This document shows positions 11,176 through 22,500 of a stretch of 64,000 bases of DNA, piece by piece (the stretch's first letter is position 1; each line of letters starts with the position of its first letter). Below the pieces are notes generated by a model, which made no database searches, was not told where the DNA came from, and saw only the letters and a list, made by a program, of their open reading frames with translations. The stretch spans positions 17,721,969 to 17,785,968 of the forward strand of contig NC_064035.1 in the NCBI RefSeq assembly GCF_932526225.1. Reading direction: 5' to 3'. Both the position numbers and the translations under genes were made by a program. Source of the stretch: Nematostella vectensis. Taxonomy: Eukaryota > Cnidaria > Anthozoa > Actiniaria > Edwardsiidae.

Positions 11176-12627
11176 ATGCTCATCACCACATTCCTATTTC
11201 TGTTTGGACTGGTCCAAGGAGAGTCCGGGACCAAGCCAGATGTCCAAGATGTCGGTCCTCTCGGTCAGAGCTTCAACTTACCCAAACTCGACCTCCTATC
11301 CAAACAGCTCGCTCCCAATGGAGCAACTATCGCAAACTCTTTCAAAGGCAAATGCATCAAGACTTTGACGGGAAAAAGCCAAAGTACAAGAGATAAAATC
11401 TACTTTGAAGACACAAGGCAAATGTATAACTTCCTTAATTCAAACGTGAAGATTGGTGCAGACTTGGCCGGTACCTTCACTTTCAAGACATCCTTAGACG
11501 CAGTAACGAATAGTATGACCGCTACTAATGAGTCTATCAAGGGAACGGTAGTACGCGTAAGTGACTACAGTATGAGCCAAAACTTGGCTAAGGATTGCCT
11601 GAATGAGATCGACTTCAAGGAAAAGTTCATCAACGACTTCAAGAAACTCCCAAGTGAAATCTCTAGACCTGAAGATTCCTGGTCGTGGAAAGACTACAGC
11701 CACTTTATCAAGACCTACGGCACCCATATTGTCACTGGGGTCACCTACGGAGCGAGTATCTACAGCTATGCATTTTCCAGATCCGATACACATTACACCA
11801 AGGAAGACTTCAAAATACAAGCATGCCTCTCACTTCTAGGTCCTGCTGCTCTGAAGTATCTGAAAGGGAATCTAAATGTAAGTGTGTGCTCTGGGGTCAA
11901 CACCAAAGATACGGACAGAATATCAAGGTTTCATATGAACAACAAAGTCGTTATTCGCGGAGGGAAGGCTGAGACGAGAGCTAAGCTACTTTACAAACGA
12001 GAGCCAGAACTTGTGGAGCAGTTTCTGAAAGAGGGAAGAGAGACGCCATCGCCTGTGCAGTATAGCTTCACCAGTATCTGGGATGCGTTGAGCTCAAGGT
12101 TTTACGCCACTGAGTACTACGCCAAAGTACGCAACCTGGAGCAATTTTTCAAAGGGTTCCTTGCCTTTGGATGCGAAATGAAGGGCGTCGAAGACGTTGT
12201 GACAAACAAGTTCAAGCTGGCGCCGTACGCGACAGTGGATAACCCAATTTACCAGTGTTTACTCCGGGAACCTGGATGCAGTAATGATAGCGACTGTAAC
12301 TACCACGCCTTCAAAGGATGCAAGTGTGACGGGAAAACCTGTATTGACAACAGGGTGGTCCAACAGGGTGATGGCACCTCAAAGAAGATAGCGTTGGTTT
12401 ACAGAAAGGAGTACAGATGGATGAGTGAGGCACCGGGATGCGAATACAAGTACAGATCTTTCAAATGCAGGTGCGCAATAGATGCCGGATGGTCGGTTAT
12501 TTGGGCGAGTGATGGATTGAAAGACAAGCCTGAAGATGAGAATTTTAGCGAATCAGGAGAGGACGGTGGAAATAGCGGATCAAGTGATGGAGTTCCCACC
12601 TCTCCCATCTCAACTGAAGCGGCATGA
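11176..12627 (+). CDS. Secreted MACPF-domain (perforin-like) protein
   Basis: 483 aa with an uninterrupted coding exon. Residues 1-15 are a signal peptide. The MACPF signature YSHFIKTYGTH is at about 174-184, followed by a segment rich in small and aromatic residues and the family-typical IRGG at 260-263. A Cys-rich EGF-like module (CxxxxGC...C...C.C....C) spans about 361-389, and a further cysteine pair and an acidic Ser/Gly-rich tail end the protein. MACPF proteins oligomerise on membranes and insert beta-hairpins to form pores. Signal peptide plus MACPF plus EGF-like module is the architecture of sea-anemone MACPF toxins, but cnidarians also use MACPF proteins in immunity and development, so toxin, immune effector or egg protein cannot be separated from sequence. 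The ATG is immediately preceded by a splice acceptor. No break was seen. Poly(A) signals follow at 12,844 and 12,862. Confidence 0.92.
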   Translation: MLITTFLFLFGLVQGESGTKPDVQDVGPLGQSFNLPKLDLLSKQLAPNGATIANSFKGKCIKTLTGKSQSTRDKIYFEDTRQMYNFLNSNVKIGADLAGTFTFKTSLDAVTNSMTATNESIKGTVVRVSDYSMSQNLAKDCLNEIDFKEKFINDFKKLPSEISRPEDSWSWKDYSHFIKTYGTHIVTGVTYGASIYSYAFSRSDTHYTKEDFKIQACLSLLGPAALKYLKGNLNVSVCSGVNTKDTDRISRFHMNNKVVIRGGKAETRAKLLYKREPELVEQFLKEGRETPSPVQYSFTSIWDALSSRFYATEYYAKVRNLEQFFKGFLAFGCEMKGVEDVVTNKFKLAPYATVDNPIYQCLLREPGCSNDSDCNYHAFKGCKCDGKTCIDNRVVQQGDGTSKKIALVYRKEYRWMSEAPGCEYKYRSFKCRCAIDAGWSVIWASDGLKDKPEDENFSESGEDGGNSGSSDGVPTSPISTEAA

Positions 12628-12843
12628 TCCTCGGGTTTTCGGCCACGTCTAGTCCCAGCGCCAATTTTCGTCTAAGTCGACAAGAATAGAATAGCCAAAC
12701 AGATTTTTTCAGCAATCACAAAATACTTGTAACCTTTGGTCTTAGTTTCTAGCAATATTGTGAAAATCAGAGAGATAATGTACAGTGCCTTTTAATGTGC
12801 TTGATAAATCATGCGAAAAATTAAAAAGTTAAATTATATGCGT

Positions 12844-12867
12844 AATAAAAAGGGGAATTCCAATAAA
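12844..12867 (+). terminator. Poly(A) signals of the MACPF gene
   Basis: Two AATAAA hexamers lie at 12,844-12,849 and 12,862-12,867, about 220 bp after the stop codon, in the right orientation for the MACPF transcript. Confidence 0.6.
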
Positions 12868-13117
12868 GTTCTCATGATTTATACTTAAAGGTATTTTCAG
12901 AATACATTATAGTTTATTCATTTTCGGAGATGGCAGAAACATTATATGGCCATGGCAAATAAAAAAGATATGTTGACTAGTAAAATTCCTACTGAAGTCA
13001 GAACAAGTTTTGTAGCTAGAATTCGGGTGAGAATAATAAATGAGGGGTGGTTTTAAAATTACTAAAGCAGGCATTTCAATGTAGTTATTTGTTTGCCCAC
13101 CGACGAAGCGCAAATAA

Positions 13118-13193
13118 ATTGATATTTATCCAATCTCGTTCCCAGAGCCCGTGAACAAGATCGCGGGCTCTGGGAACGAGATTGATATTTATC
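13118..13193. repeat. Micro-hairpin insertion flanked by 13-bp direct repeats
   Basis: The 13-mer ATTGATATTTATC occurs at 13,118-13,130 and 13,181-13,193. The 50 bp between them, together with the first three bases of the right repeat, form a perfect 20-bp stem (132-151 pairing with 164-183 in the 13,000s) around a 12-nt loop. This looks like a very short inverted-repeat element with a target-site duplication. Confidence 0.8.
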
Positions 13194-13483
13194 AATTGAA
13201 CGCTTTTGCAATGACAAAATAACGGTATGTGGCGAAAAAGGGCTTTAGAGGATGCTATTTCGTTCTCGAAGAATGAGATTAACCTTGCAGTTCATGAAAA
13301 AGCATGAGGATTTGTCGATTGTCTGGGGTCATGTTCAGCCAAAAGAGTATATTCCATTTTTCTTAGCAATAATCGTACTTTGACAAAAACAAAATGTATA
13401 AAATTTGGAGTTTTATTCATCACGCTTGTATTTTACATTCAAATACCTATACGACCTGTTAAAAATTGAATGTACATAATACT

Positions 13484-13489
13484 TTTATT
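13484..13489 (-). terminator. Poly(A) signal of CFAP61
   Basis: AATAAA on the minus strand, 95 bp beyond the CFAP61 stop codon. A second copy lies near 13,413-13,418. Confidence 0.5.
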
Positions 13490-13583
13490 AACGGATATCT
13501 TATAATCGTCCTCGTAGCTACAATTCAACACTTCACTGATTAATGTTCCAGGTCAGGCAAGACCAAGCTGAGAATACGGGTTA

Positions 13584-16500
13584 CTACACCATTCCCGGTT
13601 TGGCATACATAGGTAAGTGGTAACCATTGTAGCTGAGGAAGCTCAGTAATCGCTGCTCGATAGCTTTCTTGGCCGGAGAGGAGACGTAGTTGTCTGACAG
13701 GTTGCGTCGCTGATCCTTGGACAACTAGAAGGAAAGAAAGGTCAATTGGGGGAATAACAAAAGTCTTTTAATGGTGATGTTATACGGGGATGATGATAAT
13801 AACAATGCGAAAATAATGATAATGATATGCTAATGCTTGATAACGTGGTGATTAGAATGATGATGATAATTATGATGGTGATGATGATAGCTGCTGAGGA
13901 TGATTATAATGGTGGTGATGATAGCTGCTGATGATAAGATTATGATGGTGATGATGATAGCTGCTGATGATGATTATGATGATTATGATGGTGATGATGA
14001 TAGCTGCTGAGGATGATTATGATGGTGATGATGATGATGATATCTGCTGATGATGAGATTATGATGGTGATGATGATAGCTGCTGATGATGAGATTATGA
14101 TGGTGGTGATGATAGCTGCTGATAATGAGATTATGATGGTGATGATGATAGCCGCTGCTGATGATTATGATGGTGATTATAAAAGCTGATGATGATTATG
14201 ATGGTGATGATGATGATGATGATAGCTGCTGCTGCTGATAATGATGGTGATTATTATAGCTGATATTGATTATGATAATGATTATGAAAGCTGATGATGA
14301 TTATGATGGTGCTGATGATAGCTGCTGATGATGATTATGATGGTGATTATGAAAGCTGATGATGATTGGTGATGATGGTGATGATGATGATGATAGCTGC
14401 TGCTGATGATAATGATGGTGATTATTATAGCTGATATTGATTATGATAATGATTATGAAAGCTGATGATGATTATGATGGTGATGATGATGATGATAGCT
14501 GCTGATGATGATAATGATGGTGATTATTATAGCTGATATTGATTATGATAATGATTATGAAAGCTGATGATGATTATGATGGTGATGATAGATGGTGCTG
14601 ATTATGATGGTGCTGATGATAGCTGCTGATTATGATAATCTTGGTGCTGATGAGAGCTGCTGAGGATGATTTTGATGGTGATGATGGTAGCTGCTGATTA
14701 TGATGATGATTATAGCTGCTGCTGATTATGATGATTGTGAAGGTGATGATGACGATACTCACCACCAGATCCTCGTCGATCATCTTGCGCACCTTCTCCT
14801 CGAGTGAGAGAACGTCGTCGGACTAAAAGAAAAGTGCAAAACAATGTTCAAGATAACGTAATTATGGTATCCCCACATATCGTACTGGGTCTCTTACCGG
14901 TTTATTGACAAGTAATTCACGGATCTCTTCCCTGAAATCGTTGAATCTGTCGTGGAAGACGGCGAGGCACCAAGACTCTTGGAAAAAGCTGGAGAAAAAA
15001 AGATTTTTTACTTATTTCGTAGTTGTGAAGGGGTGATTTCTGTTGAAACAAGTGTGGTCGATTCTGAAGTGCAACTCTCAGATTTGTATATATTTTTTTT
15101 GTTTCCAAATCCCCTGACTTTACCCCTGATTGCCAATGCAATTAGTGTGAGCTAGGGACGGTATAATATTCTTCCCTATGTCAGCCTTGATGTCTAGACA
15201 AGCGCACCTGTAGAAGTCTTGGATTAGTCCTTCGTCGAATCTCTGCAGCAAGTTGTTCAAGTACCTTTCGTGTATCCCATACAAGCACTTCAGATTAGTC
15301 GTGTCCAATGACTGAAATCAGTAAAAAATCTACTGTAAAAATGAATGATCGAAACAATATGGATCTGAAATAACTGCATCTTGTTTCCGTTTCTTTCGAC
15401 CAGTCATAGTCTGATGTCTTCCGTGCGCCACGCTTAGTTTCGTCGATTAATACATCAATTCATCACTTTCAGTGGAACCTGGGTAATTAACCGTATAATG
15501 AAGCATCTCTATTCTTAGTTTCAGAGGTTTTCGCATTACCAAAAACCAGGAGGTTTAGGGGTGGGGGCACAGATCAGCCTACTGCAGTCCTGGCTGCGAT
15601 ATGTCTCCGGCACCAACTGCACTGTATATATGTACACGTGGATGACATCGCACGTCTTTCGGCAGGCTGCTTACCTTTTTGCTATAACATGTGATGGTCT
15701 CCACGCTGCGGTACTGATTGACATGCAACCGGAAGTATCCCGGGCCACTCTCGGCTTCCTTTGCATTTCCGGTGAGTAGTTCGCGCCCCTAGGAGATCAC
15801 GTTTTTATTTACCGTTAGTTCGTTAGTCATAAAGGATTCATGGCTGGCTGGTCGTATCGACTTTAAAAAGCTGGGAAAGACCCAAACACCGGCGTCTCTG
15901 GATCCCGTAGGCTTTACTTGTCTAATACCGCATTCACACCAGCACTTAAACCAGTTTAAAGGTGGTTTTTAAACTTTAATTAAAATTAAACTGGTTTAAA
16001 TCACAATCTCCCAAGAGTGGACAGAACCAAGAACAAAACTGGATAGACTGTGCTGTACATGTTACTAAGTGATCATTTAGCTAGTAAGAATTCAACAAAA
16101 TAAGAAACTTGGCAAGTTATGAGGTAAAGAAAAACCTTGTTTAACTAAATGGTTGTGGTGTAAATGCAGCATAAAACAAAGTTCAATTAACGATTGTATG
16201 AGAACAACACACAAGGTTTTACGGACGTTTCGGTCGTAACTGGACCTTGTTAAGACCCCGAGGGAGGGGGGTCTCCCATAAAAGCAGACGAGGTGATCGT
16301 CAGCAAAACAAATTTTAACGCTAAGGGATAGCACTTTGGGTGTGGTCAACAGCAATTCTTACCCCTAAAAGATAGCACATTGAGTTTGGTCGAACCAATT
16401 TCAGTAACAACAGTAGATAGCACTGGAAACACATTTACAATTTTCGAGAACTATGTTGAGGTCCTACTGCCATGGAGCACAGCCATATTGTAACAACTTT

Positions 16501-19500
16501 AGAGTCTTGTTGTTACTGAAAGGATGAGCCATTAGTGTGAGACCCCCTAAAGGATAGCAGAATTTTAAGAATCGTTGAACACCCCACTAAGGGATAGCAG
16601 TGGGTGGAATTTTATGCCCTAAAAGATGGGACGATCACACCGGTCTACTTTTCAGGAGTGCCCCCTCCCCCTCCGGGGTTCAGACCATTACTTACATATT
16701 CCGGCTGAACCATAAGGGAGTCAAGAGGTATGTTCAGCCCTGGTTTGCCCACATGAAGATAGTGGTACCCGCCTTATACAAAAAAAAAACAACAAGTTAA
16801 AAAACATACAGTCGAATCTCCCCGTAAGCGATCAACTCGGCAATTCGATAAAGCCAAACTGGAGCTTGTTGCCTGTGAGAATTAGCTTTCTTGCTTTGCT
16901 TGATAATGTATTATCAGGAGAAAAACGACAAGTTTACTTTTGTACTTGCTATGTGATAGGCGAAAAGAAACCCCATGTTGTCCGCTTGCTTTGGTTTATG
17001 TTTTGTCTTTACAGTAAAAAAAAATCCTGAACATTTAGAGTTTAGGTTAATTTGTCTATAAGAGGCTTTATACGGTAGCACTGTGGAAGGGAATCTTTCT
17101 TGGCAGGATGTGCGAGAGGCTCATTCCAGCATGTTAGTAATGCTGACATTGTATCTCATTATCCTAAAGCGCAAATGACCAGAGATCGTATACAGAAGTA
17201 TAGCCCAAGGACGTTTTGTGTTATGGTTTACCCGGCAACACAGCGCTGACCATCTTTGGCTTCTTGTACAAGGGAACTAGCTTGTCCTCTTCCTCTGATA
17301 CAGGCCCCGGCATGAACCCCTCCAGAGTGGGGTCAAAGAGTGCAAGCATAGAGCGCGCCAGCTGAAAAGACACATACAACATTTACTCAATTACTCTTAC
17401 ACCGCCCTGAACTGGCATAGAGTACAAGCAAAGAGCGCGTCAGCTGAAAAGACACATACAAGATTAACTCAATTACTCTTACACCGCCCTTAACTGGCAT
17501 AGAGTACAAGCAAAGAGCGCGTCAGCTGAAAAGACTCATACAAGATTAACTCAATTACTCTTACACCGCCCTAAACTGGCAAAGAGAACAAGCTAAGAGC
17601 GCGCCAGCTGAAAAGACACATACAAGATTAACTCAATTACTCTTACACCGCCCTTAACTGGCATAGAGTACAAGCAAAGAGCGCGTCAGCTGAAAAGACA
17701 CATACAAGATTAACTCAATTATTTACACTATCCTAAACTGGCATAGAGTACAAGCAAAGAGCGCGTCAGCTGAAAAGACTCATACAAGATTAACTCAATT
17801 ACTCTTAAAACCCCCTTAACTGGCATAGAGTACAAGCAAAGAGCGCGTCAGCTGAAAAGACACATACAAGATTAACTCAATTACTCTTACACCGCCCTTA
17901 ACTGGCATAGAGTACAAGCAAAGAGCGCGTCAGCTGAAAAGACACATACAAGATTAACTCAATTTTTTTGACACCGCCCTAAACTGGCAAAGAGTACAAG
18001 CATAGAGCGCGCCAGCTGAAAAGACACATACAAGATTAACTCAATTACTCTTACACCGCCATAAACTGGCAAAGAGAAAAAGCTAAGAGCGCGCCAGCTG
18101 AAAAGACACATACAAGATTAACTCAATTTTTTTTGACACCGCCCTAAACTGGCAAAGAGTACAAGCATAGAGCGCGCCAGCCGAAAAGCTGAAAAGACAC
18201 ATACAAGATTAACTCAATTACTCTTACACCGCCCTAAACTAGCTAAGTCATCAATCCTTCTCCTCCATGGATACAAGCCCTGGCACGAGTCCCTTCAAAA
18301 TGGGTTTAAAGAGTGTTAGCATGGAGCGTACCAACAGTCATAGTACATGCACGGTTAACCCAATTACAGTGCTCTATGTACTGTTTTTCGGTATTTTAAA
18401 AGTTTTAGACTACAATGGAAACCCTAAAAGGAGACGAGCCCTCGGTTACTCACCTCATCTCCCACCTCTCTAGAATTAAAATTCGCATGACTCCTGTGAA
18501 ATTCAAACAAAAATAAAGGGGATGTTTGTTATCCTGTGACGCAGTGGTGTAGTCGCGTTTAGAAAACAAAACGAATAACCCACAAACGAGAGCCGGTTTA
18601 GCAGGCTAGTCATTATTTACTTATTTACTAAGAGTCCATTGTCAATACACCTTTTCGACTTATGTATTAGTACCCAGCCAGTATCACGTACCATGACTCG
18701 GCGTGGTATCGTCTCTGGTATTTAGTGAGAGGCCCGGCAGCTCGTATGAATGGATCATTGGTCCGAAAATTTGCATCGACGACCAGCCTCCCATCGAACA
18801 CCAGACAACTGTCGTTAATGGCTATGAAAGCACAAAAAATTTAGATTAGAAATTCCAAGGAATGCCCTAGAAGCCTCCAAAATCGTAACTGTTTTTTTTT
18901 TGTGGTCTGACATACTGTGGCAGTCACCTTTTACCTACGACTTGACCTTGCACCAGCAAAATCCATAATTCAATCAGCTGGAAAGAGGGAGATTAGTATA
19001 CCAAATTCACTTTTTAAATACCTTTAAATGCTTGGAAATCCACACGCTTTTCTTGGAAGCAGAAGAATGCCTGCAAGTGATTATGGATAGCTCAACGTCA
19101 GGAATAGAGTAGAGGCATTAGCCAATTAGTAGGATGTTCGAAGTGAGGGAAGTGATGTAATTGATAGAATGATTGATAAACTGGTTGATAGATTGACCTT
19201 TTTGTAGATAAGATGTTCCTTTTTACAAATTTCAGGTACGATATCTCGTAAGATACTTGTTTAATATTTCCTTTATTTCGAGTTACCTGCGGAAGTTTGA
19301 CTATATGTAAGCTTGCTGATTACCTGGCAGTCAACCCTTAGCGGCTTGTTCTCGGAGGTGAAGGTTGCACATGATAGATTGCTATCATACTTGCCATCAT
19401 TCCATTCGGCCAGCACATAACCAACATGGACCTCGACACCTACAGAAAAACACATCGCATAAGTCACATGCACATCGACACATACAGAAAACCCAACTAA

Positions 19501-22500
19501 AGTCACATGCACTTCGACACATACAGAAAACTCATCGCATTAACTACATAACTTACATGGGCATTGCCACAATGATAGTGTGACATGACGTCGGAAAACA
19601 AGTTAAAAAATTGTGTGACATGACATCTGTAAGGCCCATTCAATGATTGCGTGACGTGATTTCTACATGACTCATTCAATGATTGCGTGACGTGTTTTCT
19701 ACAACCTCATTCAATGATGGGGTTACCTGAGGCTTGCAAGGCTTGGTCGGTCGCCTCCTCGATGTCAATGTTGTTGAAGCAGGAGGGGACGGGAGGAGGT
19801 GGCTGGACCATCACCAACCGGTCGGCAGGTATGCCAGCAGAGAGCAGACCCTGCACAAACGTGAAGGCTTCCAGCGTGCAGCCGTATACGAGAGCTTTAC
19901 CTGAAAAGACGCAGATATCCGGATAAGTCATGCAATGAAAAGGAAATTCATACTAACCGAATTCAGCCTAAAATAATAATAACAAAAGTTCTGCTGATTT
20001 GAAACGACAGGTCAAATTATTATCAACTGAAGTGAAACCGGGTAAACTGAACGGCAAGTTATTGTGAAAGGAATTTCTTTATGTATCAAGGATTGTGGAA
20101 CACATTTCTTAGTGGGAGCTAGGACAGTCGTTTTCATGGTTTTTTCTTTTCATTGCAGACCTGAGCTTTGCTCGTCAGAGAAATATGCGCGGCACTGAGT
20201 CCTTAGCCCCCCTCGCAGGCGTTTTTAGGCAGGCGTCGCTAGCTAGTGAGCGACCTACCAAAAAAACGCCAGCAAGGGAGGCTACTGGGACCTGGGTAGC
20301 ATAAATACAATACCTTGGGAATTCAGGAAGTAATTGTTGACCCACTTTACCACCTTGGCACAGTCCCCGTGTGAGTTGACAGTGAACACGTTATCAGGTA
20401 GCATGCCCCGGTAGACGGCAGTACGGGGGCGAGGCACTTCACTCGTGGTGACCAGGGTACTGATGTCTGCCCCAGTGGGTGCAGGTACCTGGAATTGCTG
20501 GCCCGTGCAGATGACCAGGTAGTCATATGGTACTCCAAACCCACCGGAAACCTTCAAGATTTTGTTGGTTCTGAAAGAGCGAGTAATATAATAAAAACTA
20601 CAGTTTTCCATCGCAAAAGCAAAAAATGTAAACCAGTCCATGCTAAGGCTAGGATAGCGAAATAATAGAGTTGCTTTGTCGCTGTTACAATAGAAATAGT
20701 ATAGAGCCGCTTGGGTCTACATTTTGGGGGACATAAAGCCTACCTATCTATAGCTGTCATAGAGCCTTTGACGACGTTGATCCATGTTCTCAGCGACATA
20801 TTTGCGTAAATATCATCATCATAGCACATGCTGTAATTGCCAAAGAATTGCCAAAAATGTCAATAGAATACCAGGGCATGTGGGCACAAGAATGCGGACT
20901 TGCCACGAAATGGGACCTGCCTCTTACCTTGAAGGTAGAAATAAGTTGACAATGCTCCTTAACATGAAGGTAGAAATGAGTTGAGGAGATGCTCCTTACC
21001 TTGAAGGTAGACATGAGTTGGCAAGCTGCCCCTTACCTTGAAGGTAGAAATGAGTAAAGGAGATGCTCCTTACCTTGAAGGTAGAAATGAGTTGAGGAGA
21101 TGCTCCTTACCTTGAAGGTAGAAATGAGTAGAGGAGATGCTCCTCACCTTGAAGGTAGAAATGAGTTAAGAAGATGCTTCTTAACTTGAAGGTATACATG
21201 AGTTAAGTAGATGCTCCTTACCTTGAAAGTAGCAATGGGCTGAGAAGCTGCTCCTTACCTTGAAGGTAGAAATGAGTTAAGGAGATGCTCCTTACCTTGA
21301 AGGTAGAAATGAGTTAAGGAGATGCTCCTTACCTTGAAGGTAGAAATGAGTTAAGGAGATGCTCCTTACCTTGAAGGTAGAAATGAGTTACGGAGATGCT
21401 CCTTACCTTGAAGGTAGAAATGAGTTAAGGAGATGCTCCTTACCTTGAAAGTAGAAATGAGTTGACAAGCTTCTCCTTACCTTGAAGGTAGAAATGAGTT
21501 GACAAGCTTCTCCTTACCTTGAAGGTACAAATGAGTTGACAAGCTTCTCCTTAACTTGAAGATAGAAATGAGTTGACATGCTTCTCCTTAACTTGAAGGT
21601 AGAAATGAGTTGGCAAGCTGCTTACTTTGAAGACACATGAGTTGACAAGCTTCTCCTTAACTTGAAGGTAGAAATGAGTTGACGAGCTGCTCCTTACCTT
21701 TAAGGCAGACATGGGTTGACGAGCTGCTCCTTACCTTGAAGGCAGACATGAGTTGACGAGCTGCTCCTTACCTTGAAAGCCGACATGAGTTGACGAGCTG
21801 CTCCTTACCTTGAAGGCAGACATGAGTTGACAAGCTGCTCCTTACCTTGAAGGTAGACATGAGTTGAGGAGATGCTCCTTACCTTGAAGGCAGACATGAG
21901 TTGACGAGCTTATCTGGAGCGGTCTGACCCGGCAAGCCCTGGGGTGATACTAGCGTCAGGTTATTGAACCTCAGATGGGGGCTGCAGAAGTAACAGCACG
22001 AATGCGAGATAAGCATTTAGAAAAATAAAGGTAGGGTCACATCTTAGGATTCTGGGTTGGAAAATGTTACACTAAAAGACCAGTGAACAATAACTAGTCG
22101 TTCATGTGTACGCGAAACGTGTCGTGATGTTTCCCTGTTTATCCACCACCCAAGACACTTATTCTTCTGACCTATACTGCTTTCTGCTCGACAGTTTAGC
22201 TGCAGCATTAGCACCACGTTTTGCCAAGGTCATAGTTATGCAGGCATAGGTCACATCAGGCCGTCTCAAGAAGGCACTAACCAAAAGACAAAGGTCTCGA
22301 GGAATGAGATGCCCACATCTGATGCTCCCACCACAACAATGCGTGCGTTGATGACCACCTTAGGCTCCAGGGTAAGCTTTCTGTTCAAGTGGTTCAGCGC
22401 AAAGGCCTCCTGGGAAAGCAAAATCGATGCATATCTTGGCACGGAAAACTTATGAAAACAAGTCGATGGATGAAAAGATAAAAAGTTTTTCTCTTTATTG

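Larger units (their letters stand above)
12628..13583. other. Convergent 3' intergenic region between MACPF and CFAP61
   Basis: This AT-rich DNA separates two convergent genes. It contains the MACPF poly(A) signals, a 50-bp hairpin insertion (13,118-13,193) and, on the minus strand, AATAAA at 13,489-13,484 about 95 bp after the CFAP61 stop. Nothing coding was recognised. Confidence 0.6.

Noticed and set aside
18935-18977. Possible extra CFAP61 exon (minus, [14 protein letters not shown]) with AG and GT edges
   Set aside because: It is 43 nt and would shift the frame, while exons 27 and 28 join directly in phase and match the known protein without it.
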